DNA of 64,000 nt, taken from assembly GCF_000374125.1 (NCBI RefSeq), contig NZ_KB893626.1, forward strand, positions 248,001 to 312,000, given 5' to 3'. This document shows, in pieces, positions 35,036 to 43,789 of this stretch. The stretch is from Niabella aurantiaca DSM 17617 (GTDB lineage: Bacteria; Bacteroidota; Bacteroidia; Chitinophagales; Chitinophagaceae). Within the stretch, counting starts at the first letter, position 1, and every line of letters begins with the position of its first letter. The translations under genes were made by a program, and so were the position numbers. Below the pieces are notes generated by a model. It was not told the DNA's origin, searched no databases, and worked only from the letters and a program-made list of their open reading frames with translations.

Positions 35036-35650
35036 ATGATTAAAAATGTAATTTTTGATTTTGGAGGCGTATTGCTGAACCTGGATTTTAAGCGATCCTT
35101 TGCGGCTTTTGAAGCATTGGGTTTTGCTGATTTTGAGGACCGGTTTTCGCAATATGTGGCAGCCCCCATCTTTCAAGACCTGGAAAAGGGGTTGATTGCC
35201 GCACCGGCATTTTATGAAGGGCTCCGCAGCCTGCTGCAGCAACCGGTTCCGGATGTACAGCTGGAGCAGGCCTGGAACGCTATGCTGCTGGATTACCGGA
35301 AGCCCAGTCTTGATTTTCTGATACCGCTGGCGAACCGCTACAACCTGTTTTTACTGAGCAATACCAACCGGATCCATTATGAGCACTTTTCAAAAACGTT
35401 AAAGGAGCAAACAGCCTATCCGTCGCTGGAGTCTTTTTTTAAAAAGGCGTATTACTCGCACGAGATCAACCGTCGCAAACCGGATGCGGATACCTATGCT
35501 TTTGTATTGGAGGATGCGGGAATCGAGGCGGGAGAAACGCTGTTTATTGACGACAGCATTACCAACCTGCCCACGGCACAGGGGCTGGGCATACAAACGC
35601 ATTTGCTGCTGCCGGAGGAGCGGATCGAGTTCCTGGAGCAGTTGCAATAA
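35036..35650 (+). CDS. HAD family hydrolase, YihX-like
   Basis: A 204-aa haloacid-dehalogenase-superfamily phosphatase. The nucleophile motif reads FDFGGVLLNLD: the first Asp is present but the usual second Asp is Gly, as in the YihX-like branch (FDLGN). The other motifs are LLSNTN (Thr/Ser motif), Lys in RRKPDADTY, and FIDDSITN. The substrate is probably a small phosphometabolite. It is a stand-alone gene between repeats. Confidence 0.87.
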   Translation: MIKNVIFDFGGVLLNLDFKRSFAAFEALGFADFEDRFSQYVAAPIFQDLEKGLIAAPAFYEGLRSLLQQPVPDVQLEQAWNAMLLDYRKPSLDFLIPLANRYNLFLLSNTNRIHYEHFSKTLKEQTAYPSLESFFKKAYYSHEINRRKPDADTYAFVLEDAGIEAGETLFIDDSITNLPTAQGLGIQTHLLLPEERIEFLEQLQ

Positions 35651-35858
35651 TCAGCAGGCAGGCTGGTTTTACATTCCCGTAAGGAAACGGTTTGAAGTTT
35701 AAAGTTCGGGGTTGGGTTCCTTTTAACGCTTGAAATATGCTGCTTCACTTCCCGTTCCTGCAACATAGATCAAGATGTTGGCCGGAGGGAGGACCATATG
35801 GAACGGCAGTGGATCTTCATTTTCACGTTTTTTATTGGTCATACTGAATTGTAAAAGA

Positions 35859-35887
35859 AACGCCCCATTCCAAAAGAACGGGGCGTT
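35859..35887 (-). terminator. Intrinsic terminator of the atpBEFH operon
   Basis: A stem AACGCCCCGTTC / GAATGGGGCGTT on the minus strand with one mismatch and a five-base loop, followed by TTTCTTTTAC. It lies 21 nt after the atpH stop and shows that the operon ends there, without atpA or atpG. Confidence 0.78.
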
Positions 35888-35908
35888 ATTATTTTTAAAG
35901 GGGGTTCT

Positions 35909-36472
35909 TTACCGCACCTTATAGATAAAGTCATTATTCTTGAATTGCTTAGCGATCGCCTTCAGGTCGTAGCTAACGCTGGCATCTACCATTTTATCGC
36001 CCATTTCCAACACAAAACCGCCAATGATATCGGGGTTAACCGTTGCTTCCAGCTCTATGTTCTGCTGGCCGGATACTTTTTTTACCTGGTCAACAATGTT
36101 GTTTTTTACAGCATCGCTCACCGGAACGGCTGTGGTCAGCTTTACGGTATGGATGTTGTTCAATACTTTGTATTGCTCAATAAAAGCCGGCAGGATCTCC
36201 GGAAGTATGGCTTCCCGGTTTTTTGAGATCAGCAGGTTGGCAAAGCCTTTGGTAAGGGGCCCGATGTGATTGCCGGTGATGGCATCCACAATGCTCTTTT
36301 TTTTATCGGCCTTGATAATGGGGCTGCGCAACAGGCTTACGAATTCCCTGCTTTCTTTGCACACCGCCTGCAGCCATTGAATGTCGGCAAATACTGCTGC
36401 CACCTGGTTCTTTTCTTTTGCCAGGTCTAACAGGGCTTTTGCATATCTGGAGGCTAAACGAGGATTGGGCAT
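35909..36472 (-). CDS. atpH: ATP synthase F1 subunit delta
   Basis: Peripheral-stalk subunit (187 aa) linking the b subunits to the F1 head. Typical segments are NPRLASRYAKALLDLAKEKN at the N-terminus and ELEATVNPDIIGGFVLEMGD with DASVSYDLKAIAKQF at the C-terminus. It is the last gene of the operon; a terminator follows directly. Confidence 0.95.
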   Translation of the reverse strand: MPNPRLASRYAKALLDLAKEKNQVAAVFADIQWLQAVCKESREFVSLLRSPIIKADKKKSIVDAITGNHIGPLTKGFANLLISKNREAILPEILPAFIEQYKVLNNIHTVKLTTAVPVSDAVKNNIVDQVKKVSGQQNIELEATVNPDIIGGFVLEMGDKMVDASVSYDLKAIAKQFKNNDFIYKVR

Positions 36473-36530
36473 ATCTTAAAAGTAGAATAACGAATATAAA
36501 ATGTGAAATGTAAAGTGATTCCGAAACCGA

Positions 36531-37025
36531 TTAGTTCAGTTTGATGGAATTTACCAGGCTATTGATATATTCTTCTTGTTTGTCCTGGCCGGCCAGTTGC
36601 TGCTTCAGCACTTTCTCGCTTACTTCGATCACCATTTTACCCACTTCGTTCTTTACATCAGTAAGTGCGGCCATCTTTTGTGCATTGATGGCTTGCTGTG
36701 CATCGGCAATGATCCGGCTGGCTTCTGTTTTTGCCTGCTCTTTGGCTTCGTTCACGATCTTGTCTTTTGTTTCGCGGGCTTCCTTGAGCAGTTGTGCTCT
36801 TTCCTCGCGGGCTTTTGCCAGGAGCGCCTCATTTTCGCTTTGCAGCTGGGCCATTTCCGCTTTTACTTTTTCTGCAGAAGCAATGGCGCCGGCTATGTTC
36901 TGTTCCCGCTCATTCAACATTTTAATGATGGGCTTCCAGGCAAATTTTTTAAGTACCAGGAATACGATGACAAAGGCCACAAATATCCAGACAAAGTATC
37001 CGAGATTGGGAGTTAACAAATCCAT
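36531..37025 (-). CDS. atpF: ATP synthase F0 subunit b
   Basis: A 164-aa protein with one N-terminal membrane helix (NLGYFVWIFVAFVIVFLVL) and a long charged coiled coil forming the peripheral stalk. The membrane segment and the Ala/Glu/Lys-rich helix are diagnostic. It lies between atpE (198-nt spacer with two hairpins) and atpH (58 nt). Confidence 0.96.
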   Translation of the reverse strand: MDLLTPNLGYFVWIFVAFVIVFLVLKKFAWKPIIKMLNEREQNIAGAIASAEKVKAEMAQLQSENEALLAKAREERAQLLKEARETKDKIVNEAKEQAKTEASRIIADAQQAINAQKMAALTDVKNEVGKMVIEVSEKVLKQQLAGQDKQEEYINSLVNSIKLN

Positions 37026-37050
37026 AATTGAAATTTAAAATATTTTATAC

Positions 37051-37074
37051 GTTCATGGATCACAGATCATGAAC
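37051..37074. other. Hairpin in the atpE-atpF spacer
   Basis: Perfect seven-base-pair inverted repeat GTTCATG / CATGAAC with a ten-base loop, 26 nt before the atpF start. It may be an mRNA structure affecting atpF translation or processing. Confidence 0.4.
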
Positions 37075-37173
37075 TAAAATTGATGCTATTGATCCTGCAG
37101 ATGAAGTGATTGCGACGCAACACTGCCGCCCCATGCACTACAGCCGGTATCAAAACAAAAGAGCTTTAAAAAT

Positions 37174-37206
37174 ACTGCATCCGCCGCCCTTTGCTTTAGA
37201 TGCAGT
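37174..37206 (-). other. Hairpin and T-rich stretch just after atpE
   Basis: Perfect eight-base-pair stem ACTGCATC / GATGCAGT with a 17-base loop. On the minus strand it begins 17 nt after the atpE stop and is followed by ATTTTTAAAG. It could act as a partial terminator or 3' stabiliser that raises the output of subunit c relative to b and delta. Confidence 0.5.
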
Positions 37207-37223
37207 AAAAGTTGGTGAAGCTA

Positions 37224-37496
<273 letters not shown>

Positions 37497-37510
37497 TTAA
37501 AAAAAACGTA

Positions 37511-38623
37511 TTAATGATGGGCAACAATATCCTCTTCATAATGATGATCGCCAATGGCTTCACCAATAAATATGGCCGTCAGATTTGCAAAAATATAGGC
37601 CTGGATAAACGCTACCAGTATTTCAATTAAATAAATGAATACCGCGAATGCTATGGAAACAGGTGTAAAGGCAACCCCGGCAACCTGTGACATTTCGGTG
37701 AAAATAAAGATGAGGCTTATGAAGCTCAGGATTACGATATGGCCCGCGGTCATATTTGCAAAGAGACGGACAATTAACGCAAATGGCTTTGTAAAAACGC
37801 CCATCAGCTCTACCGGGATCATCAGTATCTTCACCGGAAGCGGAACGCCCGGAAACCAGAAAATATGCTGCCAGTAGTGCCCGTTGGTATTGAAGATGAT
37901 CACGATAAAAGCAATAACGCCCAAAACCGCAGTAAATGCAATATTGCCGGTAACATTTGCCGCGCCCGGCAGCATTCCGAATATCGCATTGATGAGTATA
38001 AAGAAGAATATGGTTAATAAATAAGGAAGGAATTTTTGGTATTTAGGCCCCAGGTTGGGTTTGGCCACATCATCCCGTACAAAAGTGATCACCGGTTCGA
38101 TGGCATTTTGCAGGCCTTTGGGAGCAGATGTAACACCCTGCCCGGTTTTGTATTTTTTGGCCATAGAAGTGAGCAGCCATACCAGAACGATCAGGGCAAT
38201 GAAAAGCTGAACAACATTCTTGGTCATGGAAAAGTCGTACACCTTAACCGATTCGTCGGGAGCCCCGGCGGCGTCAACTGCTACAATTTTGCCATGCTCC
38301 ACTTTGTAGCCATTGTATGCTTCCTGGCCGTGGTGGAAACGGGAGGACATGAACGTACTCAATCCGCGCTGGGGCGAATAAAGGATCACTGGCAGGGGAA
38401 TGGTGGCGTGAAATTCAGAGCCGTCGCTCTTTTTCAGGGAGAAAAAGTGCCACTCGTGCGCATCGGCAATATGGTGCAGGATGGCTTCACCCGGGTTGAA
38501 CTTCTCCTCTGTGGCCGCTCCTTCTGCATGCTCTTCATGCTGCGCAAAAACAGATTGTGCCGTAAACACCAAAAACAGGCTTAAAGCCGCTACCATAAAG
38601 GATTTGAACCATTTAAAACCCAT
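37511..38623 (-). CDS. atpB: ATP synthase F0 subunit a
   Basis: A 370-aa proton-channel subunit. It carries a signal-peptide-like N-terminus (ending SVFAQ) and a His/Glu-rich extracytoplasmic domain before the membrane part, as is common in Bacteroidota. The essential Arg is in PFALIVRLFANMTAGHI, and the C-terminus is rich in His and Glu. It heads the operon atpB-E-F-H; a perfect -7 box lies 20 nt upstream. Confidence 0.96.
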   Translation of the reverse strand: MGFKWFKSFMVAALSLFLVFTAQSVFAQHEEHAEGAATEEKFNPGEAILHHIADAHEWHFFSLKKSDGSEFHATIPLPVILYSPQRGLSTFMSSRFHHGQEAYNGYKVEHGKIVAVDAAGAPDESVKVYDFSMTKNVVQLFIALIVLVWLLTSMAKKYKTGQGVTSAPKGLQNAIEPVITFVRDDVAKPNLGPKYQKFLPYLLTIFFFILINAIFGMLPGAANVTGNIAFTAVLGVIAFIVIIFNTNGHYWQHIFWFPGVPLPVKILMIPVELMGVFTKPFALIVRLFANMTAGHIVILSFISLIFIFTEMSQVAGVAFTPVSIAFAVFIYLIEILVAFIQAYIFANLTAIFIGEAIGDHHYEEDIVAHH

Positions 38624-39230
38624 ACTGCTCTGAAATTTGCCGCAAAGATAAGGCTGAAACAGATAAAAAAGGGAATTTACAGGCGGTATTTAAAGTTTTT
38701 CAGCGGTAACCGGGCTCTTCGGGGGATTTTTTTGATCCGTTCCTGTTTGATAAAGCCGGTCTGGTCTTTGGGGCGGTTTAGGGCCTTTTTATCGGCGATG
38801 AGGGGGGTGATATAGAGGAAAGGGCCCTGATACCGTTTGGACGGGTATCGACGATGTTCTGGTTGGCACCCCTGTTGCCGGGTTGGGCCCTGCGAATAAA
38901 CTGTCAGGTCTCTTACCATATATAAGACCTGGTATTTATCGGTATTTTCCCGATCCGTACCATACCGAATATTACCCGGAAGCGCTCCATATGGGCGCGG
39001 GCAGGATTTTTTCCTAAGCCGGTGTAAATCTGCCTCTTGCTGGGAGGAGAGGGGTTTCCTCGACAGGTCTGGTTCCCGTAAAACAGGCAACGGGACCCTT
39101 CTTCGGGATATTTTTTGCCGGTCACCACCGCCATTCACTGACGATCCCGGGGGCTGTTCATGAATAAAGCCGCCCTCAATTTTTTTAGAAGACGGCTTTC
39201 ATATAAACCTATCGAACCTCCATGTTTGGA
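38624..39230. other. 600-nt gap without a supported gene
   Basis: Apart from the atpB promoter at the left edge, this stretch has no gene I can support. A 153-codon minus-strand frame (38677-39138) is Arg/Pro-rich and resembles nothing I know. Small inverted repeats occur, for example GATACC / GGTATC at about 38829-38849, and AGGTCT / AGACCT at about 38905-38929. It could be a decayed gene or an unrecognised RNA. Confidence 0.5.
38643..38650 (-). promoter_or_regulatory. Likely -7 box of the atp operon
   Basis: TATCTTTG on the minus strand matches TAnnTTTG exactly and lies 19 nt upstream of the atpB ATG. I see no clear TTG at -33. Confidence 0.45.
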
Positions 39231-40127
39231 TCAGGGTGTGGCTGCAGCCCTGCTTTTTACCACTGCCGGCCACTTGGGGTAGGCAACGGATACACCTTTG
39301 TTGAGGCCCATCACCATATTATCCTGAACATAATAGTAGAGCGGCCAGCCGTTATAAGCCAGCTGTTTTTTGCCCGAAGGATGGGTAATAACCGTAAATT
39401 TTGTTTTTTCTAAATAAGACGGAACGACTATTTTCTCCATTTCGTAAACCGGCCATATGCCTGCGCACCCTCCGGTACAATTGCTGGTGTTCAGTTTATC
39501 GTTGGTAAAAGCGTATAAAGTAACGCCCCGCGCATCTGTCAGATAGCGGGTTCTGCTGTTGCCGGTGATCACCTGGAGGGTAGAGTCATATTTTTTACCA
39601 TCGGCGCCCACCAGTTGTGCGTTGGTCAGCATAATCGTATAATCGGGTTTGGCTACGAACCAGTTGTTGCCGATGCCGTCGCCCTGGATCTGGCCCGCGG
39701 CTTCCGGCGTATTGGTACCACCAACACTTGGCGCATAATAATACAGTGGCCGCCCCTTATAAGCCAGTTGCATGGCTCCGCCGCTGCCAATGGTGTCAAA
39801 ATCGTTGATATCAAGCCCCTTATCGATGGTCTGGGGGGTAATGCCAGCAAAAAAAGTGGGCCACAATGCTTTACAACCGGCAGAAACACAGGTATTTACG
39901 GTAGCGGAGTCGTTGGCAAAAAAGTAGAGTGTTCTGCCATCCTTATCCACCAGGTAATCGCCATGCTGAGCGTTGGTGGCCAATTTTACCTGTATTGCCG
40001 GGGCAGGGGGCGTATAACTGTCGTCGCTGGAGCAGCCTTCGGCGGCAAGTATCGCGGCAAACAGGATCATACATTGCGGTAAAAATTTTTGCAGTTTCAC
40101 TACACCTGCGAAAAAATACGGATTCAT
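39231..40127 (-). CDS. COG4315-type lipoprotein with secreted repeats
   Basis: A 298-aa lipoprotein (lipobox LAAEGC, Cys32) with about four copies of the secreted-repeat motif of the COG4315/Lipoprotein_15 family. Copies have the form YLVDKDGRTLYFFANDS and RYLTDARGVTLYAFTNDK, followed by Cys-containing TCVSAGCKALWP and NCTGGCAGIWP, then QLAYKGRPLYYY or QLAYNGWPLYYY. The family is of unknown function but often sits near cytochromes and redox proteins, as here. It is the last gene of a five-gene operon starting with a c-type cytochrome. Confidence 0.85.
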   Translation of the reverse strand: MNPYFFAGVVKLQKFLPQCMILFAAILAAEGCSSDDSYTPPAPAIQVKLATNAQHGDYLVDKDGRTLYFFANDSATVNTCVSAGCKALWPTFFAGITPQTIDKGLDINDFDTIGSGGAMQLAYKGRPLYYYAPSVGGTNTPEAAGQIQGDGIGNNWFVAKPDYTIMLTNAQLVGADGKKYDSTLQVITGNSRTRYLTDARGVTLYAFTNDKLNTSNCTGGCAGIWPVYEMEKIVVPSYLEKTKFTVITHPSGKKQLAYNGWPLYYYVQDNMVMGLNKGVSVAYPKWPAVVKSRAAATP

Positions 40128-40177
40128 AATTTTTTGGTTTAAGCGTTAATTAAAAAGAAGAATAGGGATTTATCGGA

Positions 40178-41086
40178 TCAGGAACCGGGCATTGTTTTGC
40201 TTTTTCTTTTGCCAACGGTAAAAACTCTTGAAAGGTTAAAGCCAAAGCGGATCTCCCCGCTACCCCAGCTGTCTGTAGTACCGGTGATAAAGGCTTTTTC
40301 ATTCATTCCCGTGGCATTGGAAAAATGGAGCTGGAATACGTGTCCGCCGGTCTCAATATCAAAACCGAGCGACAGGGGATTTTTATAAAGCTCTTTGTTT
40401 AAACCGGAAATAACGTAGTGATAGTCTGCCACGAAGGCAACCCTTTTGGATAGTTTTAACCGGCCGCCGATCCCCAGTGCGTAAGTGTCATTGTCGTCCG
40501 TCCGGTCCTGCACCAGGTTTCTGTGCACATAGGTGGGCGACAATTGCAGGCTGAGCGCCTCGGTAAATTTCCGGCCAACGATGACCGTGCTGTAGTAAGC
40601 CAGGCGGTGTTTGGTATCGGTAAATTTTGCATCGCTGGGAAATTTTACGGTGGTGAGCGCACTGCCGGCCACCAGTACCACCGAAACCGGGGAAGCGCCT
40701 TTGGCCCCGGTGGCCTGATGGATCGGCCGGTATTTGATAAACCCGTCCAGCTCCTTGCCTTCGGTACTGCGGCCAACGCCAATGGTCAGGTCTTTTCCCA
40801 GGCCATAATCAAAACCCAGCCGCATGGCGGCCTCGTCCAGCCCAAACAGTTCTCCGATGCCATCGCTGACCCTTCCGAAGCGGTGCAGAATGCGCACATC
40901 CAGCACGTTTTTTCCAATGAATTCGATGGAATGGCCGTTGATGACCCGGCTCGATTTAAAGGCGCCGGTCACATATTCTTTTTGTCCCGTTCCTGCCGAA
41001 TCGATCAGGCCGAGAAGATCGTTTTCCTGCGCCCGGATAACAGGGGCCATTAAAAGGAGAAAGATTGCTGTTGCTAAATATTTCAT
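40178..41086 (-). CDS. DUF5777 family outer-membrane beta-barrel protein
   Basis: A 302-aa protein with a signal peptide (MKYLATAIFLLLMAPVIRAQ) and alternating beta strands ending in an aromatic-rich C-terminus, in line with DUF5777. The segments SSRVINGHSIEFIGKNVLDVRI and GLDEAAMRLGFDYGLGKDL are typical of the family. Its cargo is unknown. In the operon it follows a YceI gene and precedes the COG4315 lipoprotein. Confidence 0.8.
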   Translation of the reverse strand: MKYLATAIFLLLMAPVIRAQENDLLGLIDSAGTGQKEYVTGAFKSSRVINGHSIEFIGKNVLDVRILHRFGRVSDGIGELFGLDEAAMRLGFDYGLGKDLTIGVGRSTEGKELDGFIKYRPIHQATGAKGASPVSVVLVAGSALTTVKFPSDAKFTDTKHRLAYYSTVIVGRKFTEALSLQLSPTYVHRNLVQDRTDDNDTYALGIGGRLKLSKRVAFVADYHYVISGLNKELYKNPLSLGFDIETGGHVFQLHFSNATGMNEKAFITGTTDSWGSGEIRFGFNLSRVFTVGKRKSKTMPGS

Positions 41087-41112
41087 ATGAGTTTGGTTTA
41101 CGCTTGATGAGT

Positions 41113-41664
41113 TTATTTTAAGATGGAGTAGTTACAACGCACAACGACGGTGGCGGTTTTGGAGATCTTGTCGGCAACAATACGGGGTATGGCGATTTTA
41201 TAATCGCTGATGGTTACCACAAACCGGGCTGTTGCCTGCACCGCAGTGCCGGATATTGTAAGACTGCCCGCGGTCTGCATCTCTTTTTTTACGCCATGGA
41301 TCTCCATAGTCCCTTTTACCGTAACGGGGTAGGTACCTGGCTTTTGAAAGGAAACGCTCTGGATATTGGTGATCTTCCCTTTGAATGAAGCCCTGGGATA
41401 TTTGCTGCTTTCCATGTAGTTCTCATTAAAATGCTCCTGCATGAGCGCCCGGCGGAATTCGAAGCCTTTTATCAGAACGGCAAATTCGATCTGGCCGGTT
41501 GCAGCGTCCAGTACACTGGCAGCGGTTTTATTGGTGGCCACAATATCTTCAAGGGCGGTACCTGCTTCAAACGAAATAGTACCGTTCTTGGTAAAATATT
41601 TTTGTGCGAATCCTGTTGCGGTGCACAAAAGGAAGCAACAAAAGACAAAGAAGCTTTTTTTCAT
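41113..41664 (-). CDS. YceI family periplasmic protein
   Basis: A 183-aa protein with a signal peptide and a lipocalin-like YceI fold (FEAGTALEDIVATNK, ALMQEHFNENYMESSKYPRA, then VKGTMEIHGVKKEM). YceI proteins bind polyisoprenoids or quinone-like lipids in the periplasm. Here it sits between an OB-fold protein and a DUF5777 barrel in an operon headed by a cytochrome c, which suggests an electron-transfer or lipid-binding role. Confidence 0.9.
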   Translation of the reverse strand: MKKSFFVFCCFLLCTATGFAQKYFTKNGTISFEAGTALEDIVATNKTAASVLDAATGQIEFAVLIKGFEFRRALMQEHFNENYMESSKYPRASFKGKITNIQSVSFQKPGTYPVTVKGTMEIHGVKKEMQTAGSLTISGTAVQATARFVVTISDYKIAIPRIVADKISKTATVVVRCNYSILK

Positions 41665-41673
41665 AATAATAGT

Positions 41674-42096
41674 TTATGGAACAATACTGCATTTATTTAA
41701 TACCACATCCATGAGCTTACCGGTGCACACCCCTTTGATGGTTACTTGCCGGCCGGTTGCCAGGTTTTTTACCGCTGCTGCCTCGGTATCGTAAAAGCTG
41801 CAGGTAACGGAAGCCATCGGGTCGCCGCTTTCGAGGAAAACAGTTGCCTGCCCGGTCGGATCGATCTTTATATCTGCTATTTTACCGGTAACCGAAATAA
41901 TTTTTTCGACATATATTTTGTTTGCTGCTGCCTCGTCGTTGTTAAAAGCGGCTACCAGTTCCCCGGCCTCTGTTTTTATTTCGGCGGCCTCCGTTTTTAC
42001 ATCAGGTGGTTGCCGGGTATATTGATAGTAGGCATAGCCGGCGCCCAACAGGGCGATCACCAGCAGGAGCAGCAGGATCCGTTTTGCTTTTTTCAT
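41674..42096 (-). CDS. Membrane-anchored OB-fold (tRNA_anti-like) protein
   Basis: A 140-aa protein with an N-terminal membrane anchor (about residues 7-25) and a periplasmic OB-fold domain. The segment EKIISVTGKIADIKIDPTGQ then VTIKGVCTGKLMDVVLNKC is the tRNA_anti-like pattern found in many Bacteroidota envelope proteins. Nucleic-acid binding is not implied. It lies 9 nt before the YceI gene. Confidence 0.78.
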   Translation of the reverse strand: MKKAKRILLLLLVIALLGAGYAYYQYTRQPPDVKTEAAEIKTEAGELVAAFNNDEAAANKIYVEKIISVTGKIADIKIDPTGQATVFLESGDPMASVTCSFYDTEAAAVKNLATGRQVTIKGVCTGKLMDVVLNKCSIVP

Positions 42097-42100
42097 GCTA

Positions 42101-42472
42101 TTAATTGTTTAAAGCGCCGCCATCGATCCAGCAGCCCAGGATTTTTTTCTCGGCCGCGGTCAGCGCAGGCCCGCCTTTGGGCATCCGGCTGTTGATAACG
42201 GCCGCATCTTTTATATTGCTTGCCTTTGCTTTTATCTGGTCGTAGGTTTGTAATGCAAAGGGGGCTATGCCTCCGGGTGTATGACAGTGCTGGCATTTGT
42301 CTTGGATGAGCGGGAGCACGTTGGCGGCAAATTTTGCATTGACGCCATCGCAGGAGTTTTCCTCGGGCTTCGGTTTGTCGATGGCATTTTCCTTATCGCC
42401 TCCACAATTGGCAAGGGTTAGGGCGATGAATGCAAACAGGATCCCTGTAGAAAAAAAATTCATTTTTTTCAT
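42101..42472 (-). CDS. Lipoprotein c-type cytochrome
   Basis: A 123-aa lipoprotein (lipobox LANC, Cys23) with one covalent heme site CQHCH at about residues 60-64 and a likely axial Met in NSRMPKGG. The spacing resembles the short cytochrome domains of Bacteroidota that have the motif LxxKCxxCH...RMPxGG...LTxxEkxxixxWI. It heads the five-gene operon and ends 4 nt before the OB-fold gene start. Confidence 0.88.
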   Translation of the reverse strand: MKKMNFFSTGILFAFIALTLANCGGDKENAIDKPKPEENSCDGVNAKFAANVLPLIQDKCQHCHTPGGIAPFALQTYDQIKAKASNIKDAAVINSRMPKGGPALTAAEKKILGCWIDGGALNN

Positions 42473-42523
42473 GATGACAGATTTAAGTTGAATAAGAGGA
42501 TTATATGTTAATTCGTTACTGCA

Positions 42524-43789
42524 TTACAAGTCTTTTTTAATGGAGATCTGCGTGCCTATTCCCCCCAGGCTCAGGTTCCCGTACCCGATCTCGCCCATGG
42601 GTATTTTTACATACGGGGCTATCTGTACCGATACGTGATTCCATTTTTGCTCATAACCTACGGACAGATTGGCCACAGCATAGACACTTTTTCCCTTTCC
42701 GGATACATCCCTGTTTACCGGAACCGGACCGTCGCCCGGATCATAGTCGTACACATAGCTTTGCTTTACGATCACCGTGGGCGAAACGCCCGTACTTACG
42801 AACGCCTTGTTCTTTTTGGAGGCCACCACATCATACCGCACATTTACTGGCACATCGATCATGGTACAGGCCCCTTCTATATTGGACACTCTTGAAGACA
42901 CCGGCTTTCCGTTGGGCGTAAAATCGGCATTGTTCACATCATAGGTCATGGATTCATACAACACGCCGGATTCGATGGAGAAACGTGACAGGCCGAGTTT
43001 CTTTTGCACCAGCACGCCTGCATTCAGTCCCGGCTTTTTCGAAACATCCCCACGAACCATCCCCAGGTTAGAGCCGGCCAGCAAACCAACCTGCCACCCG
43101 GATCTCGTATTGCTCCTGCCTGCTGTGGGTTCCGTTTGGGGGAACCGGTAATGATCCGGCAGGCCCGGTCTGGCGGGAGATGCTTCCCCCGGTTTCCGGC
43201 GCAATGAAAAATCCATCTTATGACGTCCGCCGATGCTGTCTGCAGGGGTCGCCCTGAGCGCTCCCGCCGGCTTTTTCGAAAAATCAAAGGCAGCCGGCTT
43301 CCGGGGAAGGACAACCCGGGTTCCGGCAAGGATGTCCGCAGGGGGCCGCTCCCCGACATTCCACTCCCGGTTGTTCTCTGTGTCGTTCCGGCTGTTGCCG
43401 GCATCGGCGGGCTCCTGCCTGGTTTCAGCGGCTGCGGGAGGGCGTGTGCCGGCAACCGGCGGCTGCAGGGTTATGTTCCCGGCCGGGTCGCCGGCAATAT
43501 TGCCGGTAGGCGGCTTTGTACGGAACAGCAGCAACCCGGCGATCAGCGCCAGTACGCAGGTTGTTGCAAATTGCCAGGAAAACTTCGGCGTAAAAAAGTG
43601 GCCCAGTAACGCTGCGAGCCCGGCCCACCGCCCGCGTTTTTCGATGCTGCTGCCGGCGGGAAGCATTTTTGTTTTATAAAACACATCCCACGCGTCTTCC
43701 GGAACATCCGGCGGCTGAAAACGGTTGGCTGCGTCGCGAAAGAGCTTGTCCAACTCTTCATCGTTCATATGTGAAAACTTTTTACTCAT
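42524..43789 (-). CDS. Anti-sigma-like inner-membrane region fused to a beta-barrel domain
   Basis: A 421-aa protein. The N-terminus (DEELDKLFRDAANRFQPPDV) resembles the cytosolic part of Bacteroidota anti-sigma-type proteins, followed by one membrane helix at about residues 74-91, a Pro/Ala/Arg-rich linker, and from about residue 230 a PorT-like outer-membrane beta-barrel (WQVGLLAGSNLGMV ... LSVGYEQKWNHVSVQIAPYV). It overlaps the sigma factor gene by 8 nt, so translational coupling is likely and a regulatory link is inferred. Confidence 0.78.
   Translation of the reverse strand: MSKKFSHMNDEELDKLFRDAANRFQPPDVPEDAWDVFYKTKMLPAGSSIEKRGRWAGLAALLGHFFTPKFSWQFATTCVLALIAGLLLFRTKPPTGNIAGDPAGNITLQPPVAGTRPPAAAETRQEPADAGNSRNDTENNREWNVGERPPADILAGTRVVLPRKPAAFDFSKKPAGALRATPADSIGGRHKMDFSLRRKPGEASPARPGLPDHYRFPQTEPTAGRSNTRSGWQVGLLAGSNLGMVRGDVSKKPGLNAGVLVQKKLGLSRFSIESGVLYESMTYDVNNADFTPNGKPVSSRVSNIEGACTMIDVPVNVRYDVVASKKNKAFVSTGVSPTVIVKQSYVYDYDPGDGPVPVNRDVSGKGKSVYAVANLSVGYEQKWNHVSVQIAPYVKIPMGEIGYGNLSLGGIGTQISIKKDL

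Noticed and set aside
38677-39138. A 153-codon minus-strand frame upstream of atpB
   Set aside because: Arg/Pro-rich composition, no recognisable motif, no sensible start context, and overlapping frames of similar length. Not supported as a gene, though kept as an open question.
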